Shown here one piece after another: positions 17,668-26,852 of a DNA stretch of 64,000 nucleotides (position 1 is the stretch's first letter; each line of letters begins with the position of its first letter). The notes under the pieces are model-generated. The model was not told the DNA's origin. It saw only the letters and a program-made list of their open reading frames with translations, and ran no database searches. The stretch comes from an uncultured Eubacteriales bacterium (GTDB taxonomy: Bacteria > Bacillota > Clostridia > Oscillospirales > Acutalibacteraceae), in contig CAKVAX010000001.1 in assembly GCA_934725425.1 (NCBI GenBank), positions 186,001-250,000 on the forward strand, given 5' to 3'. Both the position numbers and the translations under genes were made by a program.

Positions 17668-17796
17668 TAATTTAACATGCAGTCACAGAATTAACTACAT
17701 CGCACGAAACATACTGCTTAATGCTGCTCGGTTCCCCGCCTGACATGGTTCACAGTCATTCGCCGTATAGCACCCAGATGACTGCATGTTAAATTA
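17668..17796 (-). ncRNA. ffs: Signal recognition particle RNA (small bacterial type)
   Basis: On the - strand the apical part reads ATGTCAGG...GGGGAACCGAGCAGCA, the conserved SRP54-binding asymmetric loop and tetraloop region of SRP RNA. The outer arms, TAATTTAACATGCAGTCA and its complement at 17779-17796, pair over 18 bases, closing a long hairpin of about 129 nt with no Alu domain. It lies directly upstream of dnaX, the standard position. The mature ends are estimates. Confidence 0.88.
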
Positions 17797-17834
17797 CATG
17801 CATCTTGATTATTAATTGCATAAGACTTAAAATT

Positions 17835-17863
17835 AGTATACACCATAATTATGTTAAATACAA
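17835..17863 (-). promoter_or_regulatory. Promoter of the SRP RNA
   Basis: On the - strand TTGTAT at 17863-17858 and TATACT at 17840-17835 are separated by 17 bases, placing transcription start near 17828, about 30 bases before the paired SRP helix. Confidence 0.6.
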
Positions 17864-17917
17864 GAAAAATATTTTATTTTTTTAAATAAATATATTTTTG
17901 GAAGGGATGAAATCAAT

Positions 17918-19045
17918 TTGGGAATCAAAATTGCTCATTGCTCAGATATACATATAGGAGCTTCTGTATCGTCACTTGAAAATAAATGTTACGAACGAAG
18001 GAATGAAATTAAAAATTCGTTTTCTAAAATAGTAAAAAAATGTGAAATTGAAAAAGTGCAAGTTCTATGTGTGGCAGGGGATTTATTTGATGATACTGTC
18101 GTAACTCAATCGGATATTGAAGATGTAAAAAATGTTTGTAAAAAAGCTCCTTTCAAAATTGTAATTTCTCCCGGAAATCACGACCCGTTTACCGCGAATT
18201 CTCCTTATAATTCCGATTGGCCTGAAAATGTAATTATATTTAAAAACAATACTCTGGAAAGTATAGAATTACCTGAAATTAACTTAAGAGTATGGGGAGC
18301 AGCTTTTATAAACAGGTATGAAACAAAAAGTCTTTTGAGAGATTTTGATTTTTTGGAAGATGGTTTTATAAATTTATGTGTATTGCACGGCGATGTATTA
18401 GGTACTCAAAAAGTATATAATCCTATTACAGTTGAAGAAATAGAAAAAAGTAAAATGGATTATATAGCTCTTGGGCACATACATAAACGAAGCAAAATAC
18501 TAAAATCAGGTGAAACATTTTATTCTTACAGCGGTTCTCCCGAAAGTCTGGGCTTTGATGAGTCGGGAGAAAAAGGCTTTTATTTGGGATATATCGATAA
18601 AAATTTTTGTGATATGAAATTTGAAAAAATTTCTTCGAGAAGCTATATAATAACCGAAATTGATATATCGGATTGTGACAGCGAAAAAGAAGTTAAAGAT
18701 GCGGTGTTAAATTTCCTTTCAGATAAGTATGGAGATGATTATTTTAAAAATATTTATAAAATTATACTTATCGGTGGAATAAAAGAAAATTTATATATTG
18801 ATGCAAAAAATTTAGAAGCGTCTTTAAGAGAATGCATTTTTTATTGCATTATAGAAGACAATACTTTTGAAAAAATAGATGTCGAAAAATTAAAATACAG
18901 AACAGATTTTAAATCTTTATTTATCAAAGATATTCTTAATAGAATTGAAAATGAGCCCGATGAAAATGAAGCCCAATTACTCAGAAATGCGTTAAAATTA
19001 GGGGTAAGGGCTTTTGAAAGTGACGTGAAATATAGTGAAAATTAA
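17918..19045 (+). CDS. YhaO-type DNA repair metallophosphoesterase
   Basis: A 375 aa calcineurin-like phosphoesterase of the SbcD/Mre11/YhaO group. Metal motifs are CSDIHIGAS (D-x-H), VAGDLFDDT (GD), SPGNHDPF (GNHD), LHGDVLG and LGHIHKRS (GHIH). It starts with TTG at 17918 behind GAAGGGATG. It overlaps the next gene, a YhaN-like ATPase, by 11 bases, so the two probably form an Mre11-Rad50-like nuclease complex. Confidence 0.88.
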   Translation: MGIKIAHCSDIHIGASVSSLENKCYERRNEIKNSFSKIVKKCEIEKVQVLCVAGDLFDDTVVTQSDIEDVKNVCKKAPFKIVISPGNHDPFTANSPYNSDWPENVIIFKNNTLESIELPEINLRVWGAAFINRYETKSLLRDFDFLEDGFINLCVLHGDVLGTQKVYNPITVEEIEKSKMDYIALGHIHKRSKILKSGETFYSYSGSPESLGFDESGEKGFYLGYIDKNFCDMKFEKISSRSYIITEIDISDCDSEKEVKDAVLNFLSDKYGDDYFKNIYKIILIGGIKENLYIDAKNLEASLRECIFYCIIEDNTFEKIDVEKLKYRTDFKSLFIKDILNRIENEPDENEAQLLRNALKLGVRAFESDVKYSEN

Positions 19046-21419
19046 AAGCATTTATATAGTAGGATTTGGAAAATTCAATGATTTTTCTATGGATTTTAAA
19101 GAGGGATTGCAAATAATCTATGGTCCAAATGAATTTGGAAAATCGACGATAATGGAATTTATAAAAATGATGTTTTACAGCAAAAGGGCGGGAGAAAAAG
19201 TTTCGATTAAAAATCGAATTTTAAGAAATAAATATCTTCCATGGTCAGGAAGTCAAATGGGCGGGAAAATAATATTTGAATATCACGGAAATGAGTATGA
19301 AATTCAAAAGAAGTTAAGTTCTTCTTCTCCGTCAAAAGATGAAGTACTGTTTCAAAACATATCAACCGGGGAAAAAATTATTTTGGATAAAGGTCAGGAG
19401 ATAGGCGAGTACCTCTTTGGAGTGGACGTGAGAAGTTTTGAAAGAAGTAGCTTTATGGGAAACATAGGAAAGAGCGATTTTGAGATATATAAAAAAGAAG
19501 AAGATAAAACCGCAGAAAAAATTATGGCTAATTTTTCGGAAAACAGCAATTTTAATGCGTCAAAAAGATTATCTGAAGCAATAATAGATTTAGAAAGCGT
19601 GACAAAGCGTGGGGGGAAAATACCTAAATTACGATCTGAGATAGATGAATTAAAAATAAAAATACATACCTTAAAAGAAAAAGAATGTGAACAACAAAAG
19701 ATTCGTGAAAAAATTGAAGAATTAAATGAATTAAAAGATGAAAAATTAAATATACAAAAATATTTAAAAGCGATTGAAAATGCTGATTATTTATCTAAAA
19801 TAAAAAAATTGGTATCCGAAGCCCGAAATTATGAAAATTTAAAATCTGAAATTGAAAAGTTGACATCCGGGAGTAAATTTCCTGAAAATTATATAGATGA
19901 TTTGAAACAGAAAATAGGAAAGACAGAGGATTTGCTCCGACGCTTGCAAGTTTTGAATTTTTCAAAACCTAAATTCAAAAATTACAAAAGTTTTCAAAAA
20001 GAATATGATAATATAAAATTTTTGTCATCAAAAAAATCAGATATAGAAACATCTTTGAACCAATTAGAGCGTTTTCAAAATTCTTATTATTCAAACAAAA
20101 ATTTTTGCGACAATGATAATTTAAATAATTTAGTTAATAATTATCATAATTTAAAATCCCATATATTTTGCAAGAAATCAAAAAGTATTTCTTTGATTTT
20201 ATATGTTTTAAATATAATTTTACTTGTGATTTCATTTTTTACATTTATTAAAATAGGCACGAATGGTTTTATATTTTATATATTTTTAGTTTTAAGCGGT
20301 CTGACCGGTTGCATTAATTTGTTTAGATATATTGAAAAAATTAAAAATTTGAAATCATTAAAACAGTTGGATAGTGACATAAATAAATCAGTGCTTTCGG
20401 AAAAGAATTGCTTAGAAGAAAATTTGAAAAAATATCAAAATAAAATTGAAAAAATTTTGAATAATTTTAAATTTAATTCGGTTGAGGAATTTTATTTAAA
20501 TTATATGGAAGCTCGATCCACCGATAAAATCAATAAAGAATGTGAAGATATAAAAAACGAAATAAAAACTTCTGTTGATTTTTTGGTGAAAGAAGTTTCG
20601 AAAATTGAAGTTGTGAAATCCTATCAACAATGCAAAAATTTTATCAAATATTTAGAAAAATTAATGAATGATATATCGGCTTTGGAAGAAAAAATAAAAA
20701 CAAAAGCAAATATGTTAAATATAAATGATTACTCTTTAGAAAATTTGAAATTAATCGAAGAGGAATTGGGTTCTAAACTTAATATTTCTAGTGTGGACGT
20801 ATCAGATTTGCCACAGAAAAGAGCCAGGATAGAATATTTAAACAGTTTGAATTTGGAGGAGAAAATTTCAGATTTTCAAAAAAGTGTTAGAGTTTTTGAT
20901 ACCGATTCAAATGAGATGGAAGCTCAATTAAAAAGTGAAGAGAAACGTTTGAATAAGATGAATAATTATTTGAAAAGTTTAGAAATTGCTTATAATGCCA
21001 TTGAAAATATTTCGAATAATTTAAGAAAAAATTTTAGCCCCAGGCTTAACCAAAGGGCTTCAGAGATTTTTTGTGATATTACAAAAAATAAATATAGAGA
21101 AATTCATATTCAAAAAGATTATACCATTTTAATAAACAATAACGGTTTTGATAGGGAATACGATAAATTCAGTAATGGGACAATCGATCAGGCTTATTTT
21201 TCATTAAGAATAGCTATTTCAGAACTCATATCTGAGAGTAGCAAAGATGTTCCGTTGCTATTGGATGATATTTTTATGCAATACGATGAAGTTCGTTTGG
21301 TATGTCTTTTAAAATTTTTAAAAAACTATTCTAATTTATCCAAGAGACAAATTGTACTATTTACTTGCCACAATAGAATCAAGGAATTAGCTTTGGAAAA
21401 CTCAATAATTGATTGTTAA
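19035..21419 (+). CDS. YhaN-type Rad50/SbcC-like ATPase with internal membrane segments
   Basis: The 794 aa protein has an N-terminal Walker A (YGPNEFGKSTIMEFI), long coiled-coil arms rich in Lys, Glu, Leu and Ile, and a C-terminal signature (FSNGTIDQAYFSLRIA) and Walker B (PLLLDDIFMQYDE). Two hydrophobic helices sit at about residues 385-430 (LILYVLNIILLVISF, FIFYIFLVLSGLTG), as in YhaN proteins, which would tie the complex to the membrane. GTG start at 19035 inside yhaO. Confidence 0.88.
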   Translation: MKIKSIYIVGFGKFNDFSMDFKEGLQIIYGPNEFGKSTIMEFIKMMFYSKRAGEKVSIKNRILRNKYLPWSGSQMGGKIIFEYHGNEYEIQKKLSSSSPSKDEVLFQNISTGEKIILDKGQEIGEYLFGVDVRSFERSSFMGNIGKSDFEIYKKEEDKTAEKIMANFSENSNFNASKRLSEAIIDLESVTKRGGKIPKLRSEIDELKIKIHTLKEKECEQQKIREKIEELNELKDEKLNIQKYLKAIENADYLSKIKKLVSEARNYENLKSEIEKLTSGSKFPENYIDDLKQKIGKTEDLLRRLQVLNFSKPKFKNYKSFQKEYDNIKFLSSKKSDIETSLNQLERFQNSYYSNKNFCDNDNLNNLVNNYHNLKSHIFCKKSKSISLILYVLNIILLVISFFTFIKIGTNGFIFYIFLVLSGLTGCINLFRYIEKIKNLKSLKQLDSDINKSVLSEKNCLEENLKKYQNKIEKILNNFKFNSVEEFYLNYMEARSTDKINKECEDIKNEIKTSVDFLVKEVSKIEVVKSYQQCKNFIKYLEKLMNDISALEEKIKTKANMLNINDYSLENLKLIEEELGSKLNISSVDVSDLPQKRARIEYLNSLNLEEKISDFQKSVRVFDTDSNEMEAQLKSEEKRLNKMNNYLKSLEIAYNAIENISNNLRKNFSPRLNQRASEIFCDITKNKYREIHIQKDYTILINNNGFDREYDKFSNGTIDQAYFSLRIAISELISESSKDVPLLLDDIFMQYDEVRLVCLLKFLKNYSNLSKRQIVLFTCHNRIKELALENSIIDC

Positions 21420-21441
21420 TTATAACAATCAATTATTTTTT
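21407..21441. terminator. Bidirectional terminator between convergent genes
   Basis: AATTGATTGTT pairs with AACAATCAATT; T-rich sequence follows on the + strand and A-rich precedes it, so it can serve both the YhaN gene and the convergent DUF5711 gene. Confidence 0.75.
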
Positions 21442-22644
21442 ATTTAAATTTATTTTTACTTTATCAATCGTGGCTCCTCGCAAAGTATACATACTTGAAT
21501 TTGGCAAAAGAACGACTTTTTTCAAATGGTGCTTCACGGGCATATTTCCTTCGAGCTTACCTGAAATATTGTAAGAATACAATTTATCTGAACTTATTCC
21601 TATAATTCTATTTTTTCTTTGCGAAACATTATAAAGGCTAGATTCATAGTTAAGCTTTGTAATTTCATTTCCGGTGATGTCAATTGATATTATCTCATCA
21701 TTTTCATTGTCATTTACCGATGGAGTCAAACAACAGCAGATACCGTATTCCTTGTTAAAGTCGTAAGATTTTAAAATTTTGTTTTCATATCCAAAGTTTT
21801 TACAATTATAATTTTTGGTATTTATAAAAGACATATATTTGTCGCCAATCGCAAGTAAATTTTCGTTTGCTAAAATATTTAAATTGGTGCAAGTATTATT
21901 GCTTAATTTGATTTTATGCTCCGGGGATTCGGATGAAAAATCAAGAATGTAAATTTCGGAAGCTATTTCTCCGTTTTCTGTTGATATTCCGCTTACAAAA
22001 GCTTTTGTGGCAAAAGAATTTATGCAAATATCCGTTACATAAATATCTGAAAAATAATAATGATATTTTTCAACGTGAGATTTGTTGTAAACAGTCAGCT
22101 CCGATAAATGATTTACAGACTCAGTGATTATCGCACAGGAACCGGTTTCAGATACTGCGCAAGCTATAATTTTTTTCTCTGTTTTTCCTTCGAATAATGT
22201 TTTTGAAAGACTTTCTAACTTATAATTTTTCCCGCCTATATCATATATAATTTGTCTTATGCCACTGATTTTTAAGCAGGGGTTACTAAAATTATGTTTA
22301 GATTTTCGAATTATTTTCCCTTTTGAATTTAATATATTCAACGAGGTATCACTCAAAGCAAAGATGTTTTTGTCATAAATTTGAAAATTTTTACTTAAAA
22401 CTTTTTCGCCGTCCAGTGCACACGGAAAAGAGTCCACGAATCCTATGCTAAAGATCTTTCCTTGTGTCCACAAAATTATGTTTTCAGGAAGAAAATTTAT
22501 TCTGTTGACCCATAAAATCATAAATATAAAGCTGCCTGCCAGTACTAAAGCTATATTTTTTATGTCTTTTATAAGTTTTTTGTTTTCTGGATTTATTTTT
22601 TTCGAAAATTCGTAAAATTTATTAAAAATATTTTTAAAAATCAT
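21433..22644 (-). CDS. DUF5711-like membrane-anchored beta-propeller protein
   Basis: The 403 aa protein has one membrane helix (about residues 31-50, IALVLAGSFIFMILWVN) and an extracellular part made of many short beta-strand repeats, consistent with a beta propeller; no catalytic motif is visible. Clostridial DUF5711 proteins have this layout. It may be a cell-envelope scaffold. It is the last gene of the leftward block running from ruvC or glmM through truA, 49 bases after truA. Confidence 0.65.
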   Translation of the reverse strand: MIFKNIFNKFYEFSKKINPENKKLIKDIKNIALVLAGSFIFMILWVNRINFLPENIILWTQGKIFSIGFVDSFPCALDGEKVLSKNFQIYDKNIFALSDTSLNILNSKGKIIRKSKHNFSNPCLKISGIRQIIYDIGGKNYKLESLSKTLFEGKTEKKIIACAVSETGSCAIITESVNHLSELTVYNKSHVEKYHYYFSDIYVTDICINSFATKAFVSGISTENGEIASEIYILDFSSESPEHKIKLSNNTCTNLNILANENLLAIGDKYMSFINTKNYNCKNFGYENKILKSYDFNKEYGICCCLTPSVNDNENDEIISIDITGNEITKLNYESSLYNVSQRKNRIIGISSDKLYSYNISGKLEGNMPVKHHLKKVVLLPNSSMYTLRGATIDKVKINLNKK

Positions 22645-22693
22645 TTTTTTAGTTACGTGTAGTAACCCCTCACCATCCTTGAAATTTTTAATT

Positions 22694-23464
22694 TCAGTAA
22701 AAAATTTTATTAAGATATAGTCCGTGAGCCGGTGCGGTTGGGCCGGCTAAAGCTCTGTTTTTCTCATTTATAATCTTGGGAATGTCCTCCGGGCTGATTT
22801 TTCCTTGTGCTACTCTTAATAAAGTTCCCACAATTATTCTCACCATGTTATACAAGAATCCATCCGCTTTTATTTTAATGATTATTAAATCTCCATCTTT
22901 TTTAATGCTCAGATGTTGAATTGTTCTTACCATGTTTGAAGCTTCACGAGATTTGTCTATGGTTGCGAATGAAGTAAAATCATGTGTGCCTATAATCATA
23001 GAGGCGGCTTCGTTTAATTTATCTATATCTATCGGATACCAATAATGAAACGCATATTTATCTAGGAACGGATTTCTTATTTTCGAGTTTAATATCTTAT
23101 AAATGTACTCTTTCGCTACGCATGAATATCTTGCATGAAAATTTTCATCTACATCTTTGCACGAATTAACCGCTATATCTCCGGGAAGATATCTATTCAG
23201 AGCAAAAATCAAATTTTCGCACTTAATCTTACTGTCTGTTTTAAAAGAAATTCCATACATATTGGCATGCACTCCGGAATCGGTGCGACTACATCCTTTT
23301 ATTTCAGGAGTGGATTTTATAACATTTTTTAGTGCGTTTTGAAATATTTCTTGGATAGTAACAGCATTTTTTTGGATTTGAAAACCATGGTAATTTGTGC
23401 CGTCATAGGAAAGAGTTAAAAAAATATTTCTGTCTTTTTTTATATTATTATGTATTTGTTGCAT
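22694..23464 (-). CDS. truA: tRNA pseudouridine(38-40) synthase
   Basis: TruA modifies the anticodon arm of many tRNAs. The 256 aa protein has LTLSYDGTNYHGFQIQ, the catalytic Asp in GCSRTDSGVHA, the ARYSCVAKEYIY segment and FLYNMVRIIVGTLL. It overlaps ecfT by 25 bases and follows the ECF cassette in the usual Firmicutes order. Confidence 0.96.
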   Translation of the reverse strand: MQQIHNNIKKDRNIFLTLSYDGTNYHGFQIQKNAVTIQEIFQNALKNVIKSTPEIKGCSRTDSGVHANMYGISFKTDSKIKCENLIFALNRYLPGDIAVNSCKDVDENFHARYSCVAKEYIYKILNSKIRNPFLDKYAFHYWYPIDIDKLNEAASMIIGTHDFTSFATIDKSREASNMVRTIQHLSIKKDGDLIIIKIKADGFLYNMVRIIVGTLLRVAQGKISPEDIPKIINEKNRALAGPTAPAHGLYLNKIFY

Positions 23465-24246
23465 GCGTAGGCTCCCAAAACTAAAATTAAAATATAAATT
23501 GATGCTATTAAATCTCTGTAACTGAATTTCAATGTTTTAAAGCTTGACCGTTTTTTGGAACTGTCGTAGCTTCTTGATTCCATTGATATTGCCAGGTCAT
23601 TGGCTTTTTTTAGTGCAGATATGAAAAGAGGGGCAATTACGGCCAAATAGGCTTTGAGTTTTACAATAAGATTTTTATCATGGAACTTTGCACCTCTTAC
23701 TAATTGAGCATTATATATATTTTCGTCTTCTTCGAATAGTATAGGCAAAAATCTTAATGAAATTGTTATAGTTACCGCTACTTCCTGAACATTAATTTTA
23801 AATATTTTAAGAGGACTGAGTATACTTTCCAGAGCTTTTGATATTTGATTAGGAGAAGTGGTATACATGTTTACAGAACTTAATAAAATTACAGAAATCA
23901 ATCTGATAAATACCACAACACTATTTTTAGCAATCTTGGGATTTACATAGAAAGAATTTTCTTTCATAAAATGAAAGTTATATTCACAAATGAAATTTAT
24001 TGCGCATGTGATGACAGACATTAGAATAACGGGCTTTAAACTTTTTAAATAATTTTTAGGTGATACAGAAGAAAAAAGCGTAATAATCAGCGCACCTAAA
24101 AAAATAATTAAAAGTGATGCAATATGATTAATCGTAAAAACAACGTAAAAAATAGAGAACAAAGATAATATTTTTATTCTCGGATCAACTTTATGTAAAA
24201 ATGAATTTCCGGCAATAAATTTACCAAAATATACTTTTTTAATCAA
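23440..24246 (-). CDS. ecfT: Energy-coupling factor transporter transmembrane protein EcfT
   Basis: EcfT is the shared membrane coupling subunit of ECF vitamin transporters. I set the start at the TTG at 24246 (MIKKVYFGKFIAGNSFLHKVDPRIKIL in two parts: FIAGNSFLHKVDPR is the family N-terminus), because GAGGTG lies eight bases upstream and longer starts would run deep into ecfA2. It has five to six membrane helices and the coupling motifs near ARGAK: LVRGAKFHD and SMESRSYD (two Ala-Arg-Gly-like coupling helices). About 269 aa. Confidence 0.93.
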   Translation of the reverse strand: MIKKVYFGKFIAGNSFLHKVDPRIKILSLFSIFYVVFTINHIASLLIIFLGALIITLFSSVSPKNYLKSLKPVILMSVITCAINFICEYNFHFMKENSFYVNPKIAKNSVVVFIRLISVILLSSVNMYTTSPNQISKALESILSPLKIFKINVQEVAVTITISLRFLPILFEEDENIYNAQLVRGAKFHDKNLIVKLKAYLAVIAPLFISALKKANDLAISMESRSYDSSKKRSSFKTLKFSYRDLIASIYILILVLGAYACNKYIII

Positions 24247-25087
24247 TTTTTTGCACCTCAGCATTTTGTAAGTATTCAAGTATTTGAATTTTAGCTTTTT
24301 CCAACTGAATTTCAAAGGGTATGCGATAATCACCGACCTCGTTTACTTTGTTTATAATTTTGGATACATCAGGAATATCAAGCCCTAGCTCCAAAAGCTT
24401 TTCGCTTTGCTTGAAAATTTCTTTTGCATCTCCAAAAGCGACTTGTTTTCCCGAATGCATAATTAAAATTTTGTCAGAAAGATAAGCTGCTTCCTCCATA
24501 ACATGAGAAACAAAAATTATAGTTGCGCCCTTTTGAGATTTGTAACTTTTTATATATTCTATCAATTTGATTGCCGATGCTGCATCAAGGCCGGCTGTGA
24601 ATTCATCCAAAATCAATACTTGCGGGTGAGTCACAAGTATCCCTGCAAGAGCGCATTTTCGTTTTTCTCCGCCCGATAAATTCATGTGGGATTTACTTAA
24701 TAAATTTTCATTTATATTTAAAAATCCGATGATTTCCGATATTCTTTTTTTTATGGTATTTTCATCTGTATCTCGGTTTCTTAGTCCAAACGCTATGTCG
24801 TCATAAACAGTTTTGCTGAACAGTTGTTTTTCGGGATACTGGAAAAGTATTCCTATTTTAGAATACAGTTCATTTTTCAAATCGGATATATTTTTATTGT
24901 CTAATAATATATCACCTTCAGAGGGCTCTAAAAGTCCGCTGAGTAAATTGATTATAGTGGACTTTCCGGAACCTGTTTTTCCGAGTATTCCCAAAATTTC
25001 TCCCTTTTTTACATCAAAATTTATTTTTGAAAGAGAAAAATCATCAGACTTGCTATATGTGTAACAAACATTTTTAAATGAAATCAT
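24239..25087 (-). CDS. ecfA2: Energy-coupling factor ATPase EcfA2
   Basis: One of the two ATPases of the ECF module. Motifs: Walker A LGKTGSGKSTIINLLSG, Q-loop LFQYPEKQLF, signature NLSGGEKRKCALAGIL, Walker B VLILDEFTAGLD. It overlaps ecfA1 by four bases. About 282 aa. No substrate-binding (S) component is encoded alongside, so this is a group II ECF module shared by S proteins elsewhere. Confidence 0.95.
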   Translation of the reverse strand: MISFKNVCYTYSKSDDFSLSKINFDVKKGEILGILGKTGSGKSTIINLLSGLLEPSEGDILLDNKNISDLKNELYSKIGILFQYPEKQLFSKTVYDDIAFGLRNRDTDENTIKKRISEIIGFLNINENLLSKSHMNLSGGEKRKCALAGILVTHPQVLILDEFTAGLDAASAIKLIEYIKSYKSQKGATIIFVSHVMEEAAYLSDKILIMHSGKQVAFGDAKEIFKQSEKLLELGLDIPDVSKIINKVNEVGDYRIPFEIQLEKAKIQILEYLQNAEVQKID

Positions 25088-25932
25088 TTTGTTTTCTCCA
25101 GTATTTTTATTATTTCATCGGCACACTCTGAATTACAAAATTTGTTTACAGCTACATTGTATCCATTAGTTTTCAAAAAATAAAGTATGTCTGTAGAAGC
25201 GAGAGGTAAAATACCATTTTTTTTAGTAAGTTCAACATTCGAAAACATTTCTTTAGGAGATTTTACAGCTATTATTTTTGACTTGTCCATAAGCACAACT
25301 CTGTCGGAATGGAGGGCTTCATTTATGTAATGAGTTATTAATATAACAGTGATTTTGTGGATATTTTTTAATTTTAATATGGTGTTTAGAATATTTTTTT
25401 TAGAATCAGGGTCAAGCATGGAAGTGGGTTCGTCAAATACTATTATATCAGGTTTCATTGCCAAAACTCCTGCAATTATGAGTTTTTGCTTTTGACCGCC
25501 TGATAGGGAGTTTATGCTTTTTTTCTCAAATCCGTCAAGCCCGACTTCATTAAGCGTATTTTTTATTATAGGGCCTATTTCTTTGGCGGGGATACATAAA
25601 TTTTCCAACCCGAACGCTATTTCTTCTTCAACAGTCGAAGAAATAATTTGATTATCGGGGTTTTGAAATACCATTCCTACTTTTCTTTTTACTTCTGAAA
25701 CATTAGTTTTGGTATTCAAACCATCTATATGTACTTCTCCGGAGGTGGGGAGCAAAGTCCCGTTTAAGAGTCTTGCCAGAGTAGATTTGCCGCATCCGTT
25801 TGGCCCCATTATTGATATGAATTCACCTTGATTTACAAAAAAATTTATATTTTCAAGTAGATTAGTCGAAATATTACTGTAGATGTCAGTGCTCGTATAA
25901 GTAACATTTTCTAAACTTATAAATTTTTTCAT
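25084..25932 (-). CDS. ecfA1: Energy-coupling factor ATPase EcfA1
   Basis: The partner ATPase. Motifs: Walker A MGPNGCGKSTLARLLNG, Q-loop VFQNPDNQII, signature SLSGGQKQKLIIAGVL, Walker B IIVFDEPTSMLD. I place the start at the ATG at 25932 (MKKFISLENVTY), which has AGGAAGTGA upstream; a longer frame from 25968 lies inside the preceding methyltransferase gene. About 282 aa. Confidence 0.95.
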   Translation of the reverse strand: MKKFISLENVTYTSTDIYSNISTNLLENINFFVNQGEFISIMGPNGCGKSTLARLLNGTLLPTSGEVHIDGLNTKTNVSEVKRKVGMVFQNPDNQIISSTVEEEIAFGLENLCIPAKEIGPIIKNTLNEVGLDGFEKKSINSLSGGQKQKLIIAGVLAMKPDIIVFDEPTSMLDPDSKKNILNTILKLKNIHKITVILITHYINEALHSDRVVLMDKSKIIAVKSPKEMFSNVELTKKNGILPLASTDILYFLKTNGYNVAVNKFCNSECADEIIKILEKTK

Positions 25933-25943
25933 AAAATCACTTC

Positions 25944-26816
25944 CTAAAATATTTTGTTTTTGCTCCATATCGCTGTTGCCCCGGCAGGCATTACAAGTTC
26001 GGATGACGAAACAGGTATACCTATTTCATCGGAATATACATATCCTCCTAATTTTTTTTGAAGCACGTCCGACAACATATATCCCATAACTGACGGAGAA
26101 AGTCCTGTAGAATATGAATTTATAACAAAAAACTCAGCGTTTTCCGATAAAACATTTTTACACAGTTTTATAAATTCATATATATTGTCTTCGATTCTCC
26201 AAATTTCGCCTCGAGGTCCTCGGCCGTAGGAAGGAGGATCCATTATTAGACCGTCATACTTATTGTTCCTTTTTATTTCTCTCAAGACGAATTTTTCGCA
26301 ATCATCGACAATCCATCTGATAGGGGAGGATTTTAAATTAGAAAGCTCGGCGTTTTCCTTTGCCCATGTTACCATGCCTTTTGAAGCGTCAACATGACAA
26401 ACTTTAGCTCCGGCGTTTGCGCATGCCAAGGTAGCGCCTCCTGTGTACGCAAATAAATTCAATACGTTTGTAGGCGCTTTTCTATTTTTTATGATTGTCT
26501 CGAACATGTCCCAATTTACTGCCTGTTCCGGGAATATGCCTGTGTGCTTAAAGTTCATCATTTTTACATTAAAATTTAAATTTTTATATGATATTTTCCA
26601 AGCTTCCGGAACGTGTTTTTTTGTTTCCCAGGCTCCGCCGCCTTTAGTGGATCTATGGTAAATAGCGCTGTAATTATTCCACTCGGGCAGAGATTTTGGC
26701 GTTTTCCAAATTACCTGGGGGTCGGGTCTAACCAAGATTATATCGCCCCAACGCTCTAATCTATTTCCGTCTGATGTATCCAAAAGCTCATAATCTTTCC
26801 ATTTTGTGTATCTCAT
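25944..26816 (-). CDS. Class I SAM-dependent methyltransferase (RlmI/SAM_MT family)
   Basis: The 290 aa protein has a small N-terminal domain and a Rossmann methyltransferase domain with SAM motif VLNLFAYTGGATLACANAGA, acidic motif KVCHVDASKGMVTWA and catalytic-type DPPSYGRGP. This pattern is close to rRNA cytosine-C5/guanine methyltransferases of the RlmI/RlmL group. It lacks a PUA domain, so its exact target is open. It sits between glmM and the ECF genes. Confidence 0.8.
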   Translation of the reverse strand: MRYTKWKDYELLDTSDGNRLERWGDIILVRPDPQVIWKTPKSLPEWNNYSAIYHRSTKGGGAWETKKHVPEAWKISYKNLNFNVKMMNFKHTGIFPEQAVNWDMFETIIKNRKAPTNVLNLFAYTGGATLACANAGAKVCHVDASKGMVTWAKENAELSNLKSSPIRWIVDDCEKFVLREIKRNNKYDGLIMDPPSYGRGPRGEIWRIEDNIYEFIKLCKNVLSENAEFFVINSYSTGLSPSVMGYMLSDVLQKKLGGYVYSDEIGIPVSSSELVMPAGATAIWSKNKIF

Positions 26817-26852
26817 TTTTTATCTTCATTCCTTATTGTGTAACAACATTTT

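Noticed and set aside
17690..17800. tRNA or riboswitch reading of the structured element before dnaX
   Set aside because: The GTCAGG ... GGGGAACCGAGCAGCA pattern, single long hairpin and position fit SRP RNA, not a cloverleaf or aptamer.
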